NCBI RefSeq assembly: GCF_017052465.1
Contig: NZ_JAFHKT010000146.1
Coordinates: forward strand, 34,728 to 98,727
Direction: 5' to 3'
DNA from: Arthrobacter pascens
GTDB taxonomy: Bacteria > Actinomycetota > Actinomycetes > Actinomycetales > Micrococcaceae
DNA: 64,000 nucleotides
Shown: positions 16,208 through 25,180 of the stretch, piece by piece
How the letters are laid out: each line of letters opens with the position of its first letter
Numbering within the stretch: the stretch's first letter is position 1
Position numbers and translations under genes: made by a program
The notes under the pieces: generated by a model
What the model was told of the DNA's origin: nothing
Seen by the model: only the letters and a program-made list of their open reading frames with translations
The model's database searches: none

Positions 16208-16828
16208 ATGGACTTCGGCAACGCGGAAACCTGGGGGGCCGCGATCTACTTCTGGATCGTTCCGGCGGTACTCGGCGACGCCATCTTCCCGCCCGTCCCC
16301 TCCGAGATGGTTGTCATCACCGGCGGGGCGCTCTCCGCCGAGGGCCGGGCCAACCTGTTCCTGATCGGCTTCCTGGCAGCATCGGCCTCCTGGGCGGGCG
16401 ACGTCGTGGTCTTCCAGCTGTTCAAGCGGCGGCTCAGCCATGTGCTGGACCGCTGGCGGTGGGGCAGGAAAGTGCACCACGGCATCCACGAGGCCATCGC
16501 CAAGGCGGGACGGTCCTCCACGTACGGCACCATCATCGGGGCCAGGTTCATTCCCGGCGGTCGGCTCGCCACCTCAGCTGCGGCCGGCATAGCCGATGTC
16601 TCCTCGGGAGGCTTTAATCTCTGCGCGGGGCTGGGTGCGGTCCTCTGGGCCACGTGGCTCGTCGGGCTCGGCTACTTCACCGGCTCGGCCACCCGGCTGC
16701 CCTTCTGGGCCAGCTCCCTTATCGGAGTGGCCGCCGGCCTGGTGATCGGCGCCGTCGTCGGAGTCATCGCCACCCGGCGCCGCGGCAGCCGGTCCCCGGT
16801 CGATGAGCCGGGCGAGCCCGCCCCCTAA
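16208..16828 (+). CDS. DedA/SNARE-associated family membrane protein
   Basis: Polytopic membrane protein of 206 aa. VPAVLGDAIFPPVPSEMVVITGG is the re-entrant PVPSE motif, and GARFIPGGRLATSAAAG is the second conserved R-x-P-G-R motif of the DedA superfamily. Family members are linked to polyprenyl-phosphate or phospholipid flipping and membrane homeostasis. Four to five hydrophobic segments are visible and the tail is Arg/Pro-rich. ATG 16208 is chosen over GTG 16190 because of the correctly spaced TACCTT hexamer. It ends 14 bases from the convergent gene below. Confidence 0.9.
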   Translation: MDFGNAETWGAAIYFWIVPAVLGDAIFPPVPSEMVVITGGALSAEGRANLFLIGFLAASASWAGDVVVFQLFKRRLSHVLDRWRWGRKVHHGIHEAIAKAGRSSTYGTIIGARFIPGGRLATSAAAGIADVSSGGFNLCAGLGAVLWATWLVGLGYFTGSATRLPFWASSLIGVAAGLVIGAVVGVIATRRRGSRSPVDEPGEPAP

Positions 16829-16842
16829 CGGGGCCCGAAGGG

Positions 16843-17148
16843 TCAGACGGGCGCCCACCTGCCGCGGCTGCGGCGGAGCACCAAAAGCGAGCCGGTCACC
16901 GCAACGCTTTCGACGGCGTCGCGCATCATGGCGGCGGACTCCAGCGCCTGGCGGTTCTCACCGCTGTATTCGGTCGGCTCCACGAGGAACCGGAGATTCA
17001 GCTGCGGCACGCCGCCGGCCAGTTCCAGCTGGTTCGCTTCCACGTGATGGCGCGTACCGAGGGCTTCGACGGCGGCGGCCATGACGGCTTCGGGAGGGTT
17101 GCCGGGCTTCAGCCCGGTGATTTTCAGTCTGGTCTGGAACGACGGCAT
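16843..17148 (-). CDS. Conserved hypothetical protein (101 aa)
   Basis: Small protein of 101 aa that I do not recognise. It starts MPSFQTRLKITGLKPGNPPEAVMAAAVEALG, then a stretch suggesting alternating strands and a helix, and ends with the basic VLRRSRGRWAPV. No cysteines, signal peptide or membrane segment. Coding bias fits the surrounding genes, and a TAGGGT hexamer lies 7 bases upstream of ATG 17148, consistent with a leaderless start; GTG codons just upstream are alternatives. The longer frame to 17472 runs antisense through the palindrome and the hyp relic and is not credible. Confidence 0.65.
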   Translation of the reverse strand: MPSFQTRLKITGLKPGNPPEAVMAAAVEALGTRHHVEANQLELAGGVPQLNLRFLVEPTEYSGENRQALESAAMMRDAVESVAVTGSLLVLRRSRGRWAPV

Positions 17149-17184
17149 GGACACCACCCTAGCGGCCCCGCGCCTGCGAACGTT

Positions 17185-17252
17185 GAGCGCGAACGGGCAG
17201 TTAAGGCCCCTCAAGTCCGGATCCAAGGGGCCACACCTGCCCGTTCGCGCTC
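17185..17252. repeat. Long palindrome with GCGCGAACGGGCAG arms
   Basis: Perfect 16-bp arms GAGCGCGAACGGGCAG (17185-17200) and CTGCCCGTTCGCGCTC (17237-17252) enclose a second stem, GGCCCCT (17205-17211) with AGGGGCC (17226-17232). The outer arms match those at 22969-23033 and 56019-56085. Unlike those two, this one lies between divergent units, next to the hydrogenase relic. Confidence 0.85.
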
Positions 17253-17328
17253 CGGCAAAGTCGGCCGTGAAAAGGGGCAGTTGCGTTTTGTCTGGGGCGA
17301 GCCTATGTTGGCAAAAAGGGGCGCGATC

Positions 17329-17710
17329 ATGCACGAACTCTCTATCACGCAGGGCCCTGTTGGCGCCGTTCCGGACACCACAGGCGAACGGCCGGCCACT
17401 GCACTCAACGTCGGCATCGCCCTGTTCCCGTTCCATGGCTGCGGCGGCGCCGATGTCGGAGTCCCCGGCCAAAACACAGACTCAAGTCCTCGGAGGTGCC
17501 ATAGAACACTGGCATACAACGTGCGGCTGCGGCGATGAGGCCGGCATCCGCATTTCATACGGGCACAAACCGATCCGGTACCTAATCGGATCGCTGACAA
17601 GAGGACACCAGGCCCCACAAGGGCCATTGAAAGAGGCAACGATGCCTGCTGAAACTGCCCGCAAGGCGGAAGAAGCCCACTCCCCCACCCAGCACCTGAC
17701 GGGCAGGTAA
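17329..17710 (+). pseudogene. Relic of hypA and hypB ([NiFe]-hydrogenase nickel insertion genes)
   Basis: Frame 1 from ATG 17329 reads MHELSITQGPVGAVPDTTGERPATALNVGIALFP, close to the HypA N-terminus (MHELSITQS and the IGxLSGV strand). It then drifts off and stops at 17538, with no zinc finger. In another frame, 17513-17560 reads HTTCGCGDEAGIRISYGH, which resembles the HypB N-terminus (E. coli HypB begins MCTTCGCG, a nickel-binding motif). The initiator and the whole GTPase domain are missing. Thus the 5' ends of hypA and hypB are preserved in their usual order within about 380 bases, with deletions between. A 22-codon ORF (17642-17710) at the end may be further debris. Family matches are from memory. 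Confidence 0.72.
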
Positions 17711-17713
17711 GCC

Positions 17714-18859
17714 ATGTCGGGCGAAGAACGGCCGCTGCAGAGCGGCGACTGGATCCGCGGTTTCCTCCGAGCCTGGAGCACCGATGAAGCGGTCGCCCGT
17801 GGCGGCACCGAGGACCTCGTCAAGCAAGTGGCGGAGCTTTATGGATCCGCGCTGCGACGGATCTTGGAAATCCTGCATCGCCAGGGGAAACTCGACGAAG
17901 CCACTCTGGAGGCGCTCACGGCGGACGACCTCGTGTCTGCCCTCCTGCTGGTCCACGGGCTGTACCCGCGCTCGTTGGAAGCGCGCGTCGCCGCGGCGCT
18001 GGAACGGATCCGGCCCTATCTCGACTCCCACGGCGGCGACGTGGAACTGGAGGGCACCAGCACGGACGGGGTGGTGCGGCTAAGGCTATACATCGACCCG
18101 GCTGCCCCGGGGTCGTCCACACCGCTCAGAGTTGCCATGGAGGAGGCCATCAAGGCAGTAGCACCGGAGGTCGCCGCCATCGACGTCGTTGAAGTGGAAA
18201 AACAGCCCGGACTGCCGGACCTCATTCCCGTGGACTCACTTCCTGTCCGGGCGATCAGTCCTGCTGACGCAACACCTGCGGCTACCTGGCACGATATGAC
18301 TGGCACCTGGGTACCGGTTCCGGAAATCGCCGGGCTCGAATCCGGGGATGTCGCGGGCTTCCTGATTGGCGGCTACCCGCTGCTGGCCTGCCGCGCCGGA
18401 CAGGATGTCTACGCGTACCGCGACTACTGCCCGCGCTGCACCGGCTCCATGGCCGGCGCAACCCTGGAGGCCGCCGCCGCAGGGGCCGGCGGAAGCGTCC
18501 TCCGCTGCCCCACCTGCCGCGGCCATTTCGACGTGCACCGCGCCGGGGCCTGCCTCGAGGACAAGGGGCTGCACCTGGATCCGCTTCCGCTGCTGGTCCG
18601 GGCCGGAGTATTGTCTGTGGCCATCCCCAGTGAATCCGGGCAGCCCGCACCGTTGCCAGCCGCCCCGGCACCTCCAGCCCGGGCAGAGGTGACGCCCGTG
18701 CAGTCAATCCCGCTGGTCGCACCGGCAGGACAGGCGGTCCCCATGGCACTGGCCCCCGAACCGGCGTCGCCGGCAATACCATCACCGGCCGTGCCGGCGC
18801 CAATCATTCCCGTGGCGGCCGCCCCGGAGCTGCAGCCAGCCGCAGGACAGGACATATGA
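17714..18859 (+). CDS. NifU-like (Nfu) domain plus Rieske-like Cx2C protein, hydrogenase-operon type
   Basis: Protein of 381 aa. Residues about 85-160 form an Nfu/NifU-C domain (LERIRPYLDSHGGDVELEGTSTDGVVRLRL, then MEEAIKAVAPEVAAIDVVEV). The usual C-x2-C iron-sulfur motif is absent; the position reads IDPAAPGSSTPL. Residues about 200-300 resemble a Rieske fold but carry two Cx2C pairs (YCPRCTGS and RCPTCRGHFDV) instead of C-x-H. Proteins of this two-part type accompany group 1h [NiFe]-hydrogenases in Actinobacteria, which fits the hyp relic immediately upstream. The last 80 residues are a Pro/Ala/Val-rich tail. The frame is intact, so it may still be made, but losing the Nfu cysteines suggests decay or a new role. 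Confidence 0.78.
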   Translation: MSGEERPLQSGDWIRGFLRAWSTDEAVARGGTEDLVKQVAELYGSALRRILEILHRQGKLDEATLEALTADDLVSALLLVHGLYPRSLEARVAAALERIRPYLDSHGGDVELEGTSTDGVVRLRLYIDPAAPGSSTPLRVAMEEAIKAVAPEVAAIDVVEVEKQPGLPDLIPVDSLPVRAISPADATPAATWHDMTGTWVPVPEIAGLESGDVAGFLIGGYPLLACRAGQDVYAYRDYCPRCTGSMAGATLEAAAAGAGGSVLRCPTCRGHFDVHRAGACLEDKGLHLDPLPLLVRAGVLSVAIPSESGQPAPLPAAPAPPARAEVTPVQSIPLVAPAGQAVPMALAPEPASPAIPSPAVPAPIIPVAAAPELQPAAGQDI

Positions 18860-18866
18860 GTTGACT

Positions 18867-18890
18867 GCGTGCACGGAACGCTGTGCACGC
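18867..18890 (+). terminator. Hairpin after the NifU-like gene
   Basis: Arms GCGTGCAC (18867-18874) and GTGCACGC (18883-18890) with an 8-base loop, starting 7 bases after the stop codon. There is no T-run. Confidence 0.55.
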
Positions 18891-18906
18891 CTCGCCCCGC
18901 TCCCTC

Positions 18907-19066
18907 AACCGGCGAAAGGTGAGGGAGCGTCCGGGGTTAACCGGCGAAAGGTGAGGGAGCGTCCGGGGTTAACCGGCGAAAGGTGAGGGAGCGTCCGGGG
19001 TTAACCGGCGAAAGGTGAGGGAGCGTCCGGGGTTAGCCGGCGAAAGGTGAGGGAGCGTCCGGGGTT
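18907..19066. repeat. Five-copy 32-bp tandem repeat at the 3' end of ppc
   Basis: Five units of exactly 32 bp: 18907-18938, 18939-18970, 18971-19002, 19003-19034 and 19035-19066. They differ at one position (AACC versus AGCC at the unit start). Each contains GGTGAGGGAGCGTCCGGGG. On the minus strand the ppc coding sequence ends ACCGGC-TAA directly into the array, and every unit repeats a similar CCGG(C/T)TAA, so the array seems to have grown from the end of ppc. Units of the same period and core occur at 47.9 and 50.95 kb. There are no spacers, so it is not a CRISPR array. Confidence 0.95.
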
Positions 19067-21884
19067 AGCCGGTGTTGCGCAGGCCTGCCGCGACGCCGTT
19101 GACCGTGATCAGCATGGCGCGCTGGAGCCGGTCGTCGATCTCGGCGCCGGAGATGCTCTTGCCCTCCGCCGCCTCGGTGCGCACACGGCGGAGGAGCTCC
19201 ACCTGCAGGTAGCTGATCGGGTCGAGGTACTGGTCGCGGATTTCCAGCGAGCGCTTCAGCGTCGGCTGGGCGTCCAGGAGCACGTGCTCGCCGGTGAGGT
19301 TCTGGATCTCCGTAACGGTCAGCTCGTACTCCTCCCGGATGGCGTGGAAGAGGTGGTGGAGCTCCTTGGGGACCAGGGTGTCCACGTAGTAGCCCGCGAT
19401 GTCCAGGTCCGTCTTGGCCAGGGTCATCTCCACGTTGGAGAGCACCGAACGGAAGAAGTTCCAGCGGTCCATCATCTCCACGAGCTGGGCGGAGTGACCC
19501 GCCTCGCGGGCGGCCCTCAGGCCGGATCCCACGCCGAACCAGCCCGGCACGATCTGGCGCGACTGCGTCCAGCCAAACACCCACGGGATGGCGCGCAGCC
19601 CGCCCAGGCCGGCGCCGGAGTCCGGGCGCTTGGAGGGCCGGGAGCCGATGTTCAGCGAACCCAGCTGCTCCACGGGAGTGGACGCCATGAAGTAGGCGGG
19701 CAGGTCAGGGTGGTCGATGAGGCTGCGGTAACGGGCGAACGCGGCGTCGGAGATGGTCTCCATGACGTCTCCATAGCGCTCCCGCTGGTCATCGGAATTG
19801 CGGGGGGTGCGGTGCAGGGCCGACCCCTGCATCACGGCGGCCAGGGAAAGCTCCAGGTTCTCGCGGGCCAGCTCCGGCAGCGAGTACTTGTCCGAGATGA
19901 CCTCGCCCTGTTCGGTGAACTTAATTTCACCCTCGAGGACGCCGTGCGGCTGGGCCATGATGGCGTCGTAGGTGGGTCCGCCGCCGCGTCCGACGGATCC
20001 GCCGCGGCCGTGGAACAGCCGGACGCGGACGCCGTGCTTGGCGGCGATGTCACGTAGCTTCTGCTGGGTCTTGTGGATCTCCCACTGGCTGGTGATCACG
20101 CCGGACTCCTTGTTTGAGTCCGAGTAGCCGAGCATGACTTCCTGGATGTCGCCCCGCAGCCGGACCAGCTCCCGGTAGGAGGAATCGGACAGCAGCTGGT
20201 CCACGATCTCCGCGGAGGCACGCAGTTCCTCAACGGTTTCGAGCAGCGGCGCGAAGCCGATCTTCGCATACGGGGCCTCTCCGAAGAGGCTGACCAGGCC
20301 GGCTTCGCGGGCCAGGACGGCCGCGGCCAGGACGTCGTCGGCGCCGCGGGTCATGGAGATGATGTATGTCTCGATGACGTCGGGACCGTACGTGCGCAGG
20401 GCGCGCCGGATCTCGCGGAAGACGTCGTACGTGCCGTCAGCGACGCCGTCGAGCTTGATCGGGTGGCCGGACAGCGGACGGCGCGAGGCCAGTTCGGCGC
20501 TCAGCACTTCGAGCCGCTGTTCGCGCGTCAGTTCGGCGTACTGGATGCCGGGTCCGCCCAGGCGGTCCATGAGCTGCCCGACGGCGTCATGGTGGTGGTC
20601 GGCATGCTCGCGGATGTCCAGCGTGGCCAGGTGCAGGCCGAAGGAGGCGATGGCGCGCCGGACGCGGGCCAGCGCACCGTCGGCCACGAGGGACGCCGAG
20701 TGGTTGCGCAGCGAGAGTTCGAGCACTTCCAGCTCGCCGATGAGTTCCTCGGTGGAGGTGTAATCGCGGCCGGGCTGGTGGGGCGAGCCGGATGACACCC
20801 GCTTGCCCGTGTTGATGAGCTTGGCCTTGATGCAGGTGAGCTTGAGCCGGTAGGGCTCCTGGGCGTTGAGTTCGAGGATGCGCCGGTCCAGGCCGGGCAG
20901 CTTGGCCAGGTCCGCGTCGATCGAATCGAGCAGCGTCTGGTCCGCACCGGCGAGGGCCGTGGAGTTGGACAGGACGGAGATGAGCTCGTCGATCAGGGCG
21001 ATGCTGATCCGCACCGCGTTCTGGTTCTGCAGCTGCAGGATCTCGCGGGTCACGGCCGCGGTCACGTTGGGGTTGCCGTCACGGTCGCCGCCGATCCACG
21101 AACCGAACTTGATCGGGGCCTTGTGCGCGGGAAGCGTGACGCCGTGCTCGCCCAGGAGCCCGGACAGGTCCGTGAGCATCTCGGGGAGCGCGTCGGTAAG
21201 GATGCTGTTGAGGTAGTAGATGGCGTTGCGCGCCTCATCCACCGGAGTGGGCCGGACCTGGCGGAGCTCGTCCGTCTGCCACATCTGGTCGATCATTTCG
21301 GACAGCTGGCGGTCCTGCCGGCGCCGGGCCGTGGTGCCTTCCCCGGTGGGCTCGGCCAGCACATCGGAGAGCTTGCGGATCTTGTCCAGCACGGAGCGCC
21401 GCGAGGCCTCGGTGGGGTGTGCGGTGAAGACGGGACGCACGTCCAGTTCGTTCACGACTTCCTGGAGCACCGCCGGGCCTGCCTGGCCGGCAATATCGGC
21501 GACCGCCTTGGCCAGCCATCCGTCCTTTTCCTGCCGCGTGCGCAGGCCGCGGACCCGGTGGACCTGTTCGGCGGCGTTGGCGAGGTGGAAGTAGAACGCA
21601 AAGGCGCGGACCAGGTCGGTGGCCTGTTCAAGCGGCAGCGAGGCGAGGAGCTCACGGACCTGGGCAACGACGTCGTGCGCGCTCCACGGACCGGTGGCAT
21701 CCGCGCCGCCGCGGGCGGCTTCCTTCGACTCCTTGGTCAGCAGGCGCACCTGCTCCACGAGATCCAGGAGTTCGGGGCCGTGCTGGCGGACCAGCGATTC
21801 GCCCAGCAGGGTGGAAACGCGGCGCACGTCCGCACGGAGTTCGGCGGCGAGATCTGTTTCGGAATTCATTGCAGTGTCAGCCAT
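19065..21884 (-). CDS. ppc: Phosphoenolpyruvate carboxylase
   Basis: Anaplerotic enzyme that adds bicarbonate to PEP to make oxaloacetate; 939 aa, normal for the family. Visible active-site motifs are [13 protein letters not shown] (catalytic His near 150), [29 protein letters not shown] and the C-terminal RNTG, whose end is conserved in PEPC. The start at 21884 ([11 protein letters not shown]) is preferred to the 13-codon extension; ATG 21869 is an alternative. The stop codon overlaps the final base pairs of the tandem repeat array. With the glyoxylate shunt at 52-56 kb, this supplies C4 acids. Confidence 0.97.
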   Translation of the reverse strand: MADTAMNSETDLAAELRADVRRVSTLLGESLVRQHGPELLDLVEQVRLLTKESKEAARGGADATGPWSAHDVVAQVRELLASLPLEQATDLVRAFAFYFHLANAAEQVHRVRGLRTRQEKDGWLAKAVADIAGQAGPAVLQEVVNELDVRPVFTAHPTEASRRSVLDKIRKLSDVLAEPTGEGTTARRRQDRQLSEMIDQMWQTDELRQVRPTPVDEARNAIYYLNSILTDALPEMLTDLSGLLGEHGVTLPAHKAPIKFGSWIGGDRDGNPNVTAAVTREILQLQNQNAVRISIALIDELISVLSNSTALAGADQTLLDSIDADLAKLPGLDRRILELNAQEPYRLKLTCIKAKLINTGKRVSSGSPHQPGRDYTSTEELIGELEVLELSLRNHSASLVADGALARVRRAIASFGLHLATLDIREHADHHHDAVGQLMDRLGGPGIQYAELTREQRLEVLSAELASRRPLSGHPIKLDGVADGTYDVFREIRRALRTYGPDVIETYIISMTRGADDVLAAAVLAREAGLVSLFGEAPYAKIGFAPLLETVEELRASAEIVDQLLSDSSYRELVRLRGDIQEVMLGYSDSNKESGVITSQWEIHKTQQKLRDIAAKHGVRVRLFHGRGGSVGRGGGPTYDAIMAQPHGVLEGEIKFTEQGEVISDKYSLPELARENLELSLAAVMQGSALHRTPRNSDDQRERYGDVMETISDAAFARYRSLIDHPDLPAYFMASTPVEQLGSLNIGSRPSKRPDSGAGLGGLRAIPWVFGWTQSRQIVPGWFGVGSGLRAAREAGHSAQLVEMMDRWNFFRSVLSNVEMTLAKTDLDIAGYYVDTLVPKELHHLFHAIREEYELTVTEIQNLTGEHVLLDAQPTLKRSLEIRDQYLDPISYLQVELLRRVRTEAAEGKSISGAEIDDRLQRAMLITVNGVAAGLRNTG

Positions 21885-22095
21885 GGAAACTATCTTTCGA
21901 GGGTTCGGACTTGGCTCGTACACTGCGCTGGATACTGTGAGCCGGCTTACTTGTTCCTATGGCATGTTACCCGCAGCACGCCGGGGCCGGGAATATGTCT
22001 CAGATGCTGTTACCGCCTTGAACCGCGTGTCCGGGCCCGGTATGGGGCCCTCCCTCCGGTCCTCCAGCCGCTCTCCAGCACGGAATCCAGGGGGC

Positions 22096-22124
22096 GGAAT
22101 GAAGTATCTTTGCCAGGGGTTGTA
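22096..22124 (+). promoter_or_regulatory. SigR/SigH-type promoter candidate
   Basis: GGAAT at 22096-22100, 18 bases, then GTT at 22119-22121 fits the GGAAT-N18-GTT pattern of actinobacterial redox/heat-stress sigma factors (SigR/SigH). It lies about 27 bases upstream of the DUF1684 start. A single match in GC-rich DNA is only suggestive. Confidence 0.45.
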
Positions 22125-22150
22125 CAGGCAGCCGTCTACCTGGAGGAACC

Positions 22151-22969
22151 ATGAGCACAGCACCCGATGCCCAGCTGCAGCGCTGGCAGCGCTTCCGCAA
22201 CAACCGCAATGCCGCTCTCGCCGCAGAGCACGGCTGGCTCACGCTCACGTCGTTCCAGTGGCTGGAAAGCCAGCCCTCCGCCGTCGACCTCGTCCCCGGC
22301 CTGTGGTCAACCGACGGCACGACGGCGGCACTTGCCGCCGGGGCGGCCGACGGGCTCACGCTCGTGGAGACCGGCGACCCGGTGGATGGGACCATTACGG
22401 CCCAGCTCGCCGATGAGGAGTCACTGATGTGGGTCCAGTTCGGCGGCCCTGACGGCCGCCAGGTGGTGGTGGAGCTGGCCATGCGTGCCGGCAAGTACGC
22501 CATCCGCACGCGGGATTCGCAGTCTCCCGTGTTCACCGAGTTCGACGGCGTGCCCACCTTTGATTACCGCCCGGACTTCGTGGTTGAGGCACGGTTTGAG
22601 GCGTTTGCCGAGCCGGAGGACGTTCCCATTGCGACGGCAAACCCGCTGGTGGACGGCGTGCACAGGAGCGTCGGCGAGCTGGTGTTCCGGCTCCCGGGAA
22701 AGGACCACGAATACCGGCTCCATGCCGAGGAAGAGAAGCTCGGTGCCCTGACTGTCACATTCCACGACGAGACCAACGGGGACAGCACGGATGAGTGGCG
22801 GAAAGTCTCCACGGCCCGGCCCCGGCCCGACGGAACCGTGGTTCTGGACTTCAACCGCGCCATCAACTACCCCAGCGCCTTCACCCCCTACGGCACCTGC
22901 CCGATGCCCGTGAAGAACAACAGCCTCGACGCCAGGATCGAAGCCGGCGAAAAACAGCCCAACCCCTGA
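22151..22969 (+). CDS. DUF1684 family protein
   Basis: Cytosolic protein of 272 aa with the DUF1684 signature: HGWLTLTSFQWLE near the start, FPAYDY-like PTFDYRPDFVV in the middle, and the C-terminal block VLDFNRAINYPSAFTPYGTCPMPVKNNSLDARIEAGEK. In the family this last block usually reads N-P-P-C-A-F-T; here the Cys is Ser. The function is unknown. ATG 22151 follows GGAGG at 4 bases. The gene is divergent from ppc, and its stop codon overlaps the start of a long palindrome shared with the convergent acyl-CoA dehydrogenase gene. A possible stress-sigma promoter lies just upstream. Confidence 0.85.
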   Translation: MSTAPDAQLQRWQRFRNNRNAALAAEHGWLTLTSFQWLESQPSAVDLVPGLWSTDGTTAALAAGAADGLTLVETGDPVDGTITAQLADEESLMWVQFGGPDGRQVVVELAMRAGKYAIRTRDSQSPVFTEFDGVPTFDYRPDFVVEARFEAFAEPEDVPIATANPLVDGVHRSVGELVFRLPGKDHEYRLHAEEEKLGALTVTFHDETNGDSTDEWRKVSTARPRPDGTVVLDFNRAINYPSAFTPYGTCPMPVKNNSLDARIEAGEKQPNP

Positions 22970-23033
22970 GCGCGAACGGGCAGGTAATGCCCTCAAACCT
23001 GGGTTTTGCGGGCGTTTGCTGCCAGTTCGCGCT
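22969..23033. repeat. Long palindrome between convergent genes
   Basis: Arms AGCGCGAACGGGCAG (22969-22983) and CTGCCAGTTCGCGCT (23019-23033), one mismatch, with an inner partial stem (TGCCC with GGGCG). The first base is the last base of the DUF1684 stop codon, and the acyl-CoA dehydrogenase stop is 18 bases beyond the other end. This is a good candidate for a bidirectional terminator. Confidence 0.85.
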
Positions 23034-23051
23034 TCGAACCGCGGGGGAGGG

Positions 23052-24263
23052 TTAGACGATCGCGGACACCCCGGTGACGGCGCGGCCCACGATGAGGGTG
23101 TTGATTTCGTACGAGCCCTCGTAGGTGTAGATCGCCTCGGCGTCGGCGAAGATTTTGGCCATCCGGAAGTCCGTGACGATCCCGTTGCCGCCGAGCAGAG
23201 ACCTGCCCATGGCCACCGTTTCCCGCATCCTCGCCGATGTATATGATTTGGCCAAGGCCACCTGGGCCATGTCCGCAGCGTCACGGTCCTGCAGCTGGGC
23301 GATCCGCACCATCATGCCCATGCTCGCCACGGCGTTGCCCAGCATCGAGACGAGCTGCTGCTGAATGAGCTGGAACTTTGCCAGCGGCCGTCCGAACTGC
23401 CGCCGTTCGACGGCGTACTGCCGGGCGACGTCGAAGGCCGCCAGCTGCTGCCCCACGGCCTGCCACGCCACCATGATGCGCGAGCCGCGGAGCAGTTTGT
23501 TCGTGTCCTCGAAGCTGCTGACCGTCGCAAACCGGTCCGCCTCGCGCACACGGACGTCATCAAAAACAATGTCGGCGTTCTGGACGGTCCGCAGCGCAAT
23601 CTTGTTTTCGATCCGGCTGCGGGTCACTCCCGGCAGGGAGGCATCCACGATGAACCCGCGGACCGCGCCGTCGGCCTCGTCGCGCGCCCACACCAGCATG
23701 TAGTCGCAGAACGTCCCGTTGCCGATCCAGCGTTTGGCACCGTTCAGCACCCAGCAGTCCCCGCCGTCGTCGTCGGCTGCTCCGCTATGGCTCGATATCC
23801 GGCGGGCACGGGTTTCCATGCCGCCGGCAACGTCGGAGCCGTGCTCGGGTTCGGTCAGCGCGAAGGCGCCTGTGGTGCGCAGGTTGGAGGCGTCGTCGAG
23901 CAGCCGGCCCCGCTGGTCATCCGAACCGAATTCGTAGAGCGCTTCGACGAAGAGGTCGTGGTGGACCAGGAAAAACGTGGCGATCGACGTGTCCACGCGG
24001 GTTATTTCGGCGATCACCAGTCCGGCGAAGAGGTGGCTGTAGCCGCGCTGGGCCGGTGTGCTCAGCTCCAGGGCCGCGAGCTTCGGAAGGATGTGCGCGG
24101 GGAACTCGGCCCTGTTCCACCACTCCCCCGCGTACGGGGCGACCTCCGCAGCCAGGAAGTCCCGCAGCTCGTGGAGTTTCCGCTGTTCAGCGACGCTGAG
24201 CATCGACTCGTAGTCGAAGAAGTCGGCAGTGGGCAGGGCCTCCACCCCGGTGGCCTGGGTCAT
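23052..24263 (-). CDS. Acyl-CoA dehydrogenase
   Basis: FAD flavoprotein of 403 aa that oxidises an acyl-CoA to the 2-enoyl-CoA. The domain order is normal: an N-terminal helical part ([17 protein letters not shown]), a central sheet with [17 protein letters not shown] and [17 protein letters not shown], and a C-terminal helical bundle with [18 protein letters not shown] and LLGGNGI. The Glu in [20 protein letters not shown] is at the usual catalytic position. It most resembles the glutaryl-CoA dehydrogenase/ACX4-like branch. The start codon overlaps the SDR stop by 4 bases (ATGA), so the two are translationally coupled. The pair suggests branched-chain or short-chain acyl-CoA oxidation; the exact substrate is unknown. 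Confidence 0.93.
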   Translation of the reverse strand: MTQATGVEALPTADFFDYESMLSVAEQRKLHELRDFLAAEVAPYAGEWWNRAEFPAHILPKLAALELSTPAQRGYSHLFAGLVIAEITRVDTSIATFFLVHHDLFVEALYEFGSDDQRGRLLDDASNLRTTGAFALTEPEHGSDVAGGMETRARRISSHSGAADDDGGDCWVLNGAKRWIGNGTFCDYMLVWARDEADGAVRGFIVDASLPGVTRSRIENKIALRTVQNADIVFDDVRVREADRFATVSSFEDTNKLLRGSRIMVAWQAVGQQLAAFDVARQYAVERRQFGRPLAKFQLIQQQLVSMLGNAVASMGMMVRIAQLQDRDAADMAQVALAKSYTSARMRETVAMGRSLLGGNGIVTDFRMAKIFADAEAIYTYEGSYEINTLIVGRAVTGVSAIV

Positions 24264-25084
24264 TTCGGGCCCATCCGGATGGCACCGTCGAGGCGGATGG
24301 TTTCGCCGTTCAGCATCGCGTTGTCCACGATGTGCGCCGCGAGATTGGCGTACTCGGCGGGCCGCCCCAGGCGGGACGGATGGGGCACCTGCCTGCCGAG
24401 GGAATCCTGGGCCTCGGGTGGGAGGCCGGCCATCATGGGTGTCTCGAAAATGCCGGGCGCGATGGTGACCACACGGATCAGCGAACGGGCCAGCTCCCGC
24501 GCCAGCGGCAGGGTCATGGCCGCAACGGCGCCCTTCGAGGCGGCATAGGCCGGCTGGCCAATCTGGCCGTCGAACGCGGCAACGGAGGCCGTGTTGATGA
24601 TGACGCCGCGCTCTTCCCCGCCCAGTTCGGTGGCCGCGGGCTCCGTGGCCGCCATGGCGGCGGCGGCCAGGCGGATCACGTTGAACGTGCCCACCAGGTT
24701 GACCTGGATGACGCGGTTGAAGGTCTCCAGCGGCAGGACGCCGTCGCGGCCCAGCACCTTGCCGGGGGTGGCGATGCCGGCGCAGTTGACCACGATCCGC
24801 AGCGGACCCAGCGCCGTTGCTGCATCGACGGCGGCCTGCACCCCGTGCTCGCTGGTGACGTCCGTGGGAACGAAAACCGCAGTGTTCGCGGGGCCGGTTT
24901 CCGAGCCGGCCAGTGGGCTGGCCGCCGCACCGGAGTTCAGCTCATCGGCGAAAGCCGCCCCGGCCGACGAGCCGAGGTCCGCGAGCACCACCGAGGCTCC
25001 GGCGTCGAACAGCCGCCGGGCAGTGGCAGCGCCCAGTCCGGACGCCCCGCCCGTCACCAGCGCCACAGAACCCTTGATGTCCAT
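24260..25084 (-). CDS. SDR dehydrogenase (3-hydroxyacyl-CoA dehydrogenase type II-like)
   Basis: NAD(P)-dependent short-chain dehydrogenase of 274 aa. It has the cofactor motif [14 protein letters not shown], and the catalytic Ser in NTASVAAF with Tyr and Lys in [21 protein letters not shown] and the overall sequence resemble HSD17B10-type 3-hydroxy-2-methylacyl-CoA dehydrogenases. A strong AGGAGG sits 4 bases before the ATG. It is the first gene of a two-gene operon with the acyl-CoA dehydrogenase. The upstream region holds an inverted repeat fitting a TetR-family repressor; no such repressor gene is in the window. Confidence 0.93.
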   Translation of the reverse strand: MDIKGSVALVTGGASGLGAATARRLFDAGASVVLADLGSSAGAAFADELNSGAAASPLAGSETGPANTAVFVPTDVTSEHGVQAAVDAATALGPLRIVVNCAGIATPGKVLGRDGVLPLETFNRVIQVNLVGTFNVIRLAAAAMAATEPAATELGGEERGVIINTASVAAFDGQIGQPAYAASKGAVAAMTLPLARELARSLIRVVTIAPGIFETPMMAGLPPEAQDSLGRQVPHPSRLGRPAEYANLAAHIVDNAMLNGETIRLDGAIRMGPK

Positions 25085-25120
25085 ACATCCTCCTTGATGC
25101 GGAAACCGGCAACCGGCGCG

Positions 25121-25140
25121 AACATTAGTTAGTGAATGTT
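25121..25140. promoter_or_regulatory. Inverted-repeat operator, TetR-like
   Basis: AACATTAGTTAGTGAATGTT: 6-bp arms AACATT/AATGTT separated by 8 bases, with a second overlapping pair AGTTA/TAACT. It lies 37 bases upstream of the SDR start and 53 bases before the divergent GH76 gene, and is AT-rich in a GC-rich region. Confidence 0.6.
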
Positions 25141-25180
25141 AACTGAAAGCCGGGTCGCGCGCACCCTTCCCGCTATTCGC

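Noticed and set aside
17329..17538. Functional small HypA
   Set aside because: Only the first 34 or so residues resemble HypA; the zinc-binding Cx2C pairs are missing and the frame drifts.
18907..19066. CRISPR array
   Set aside because: The 32-bp units are contiguous and nearly identical, with no unique spacers and no cas genes nearby.
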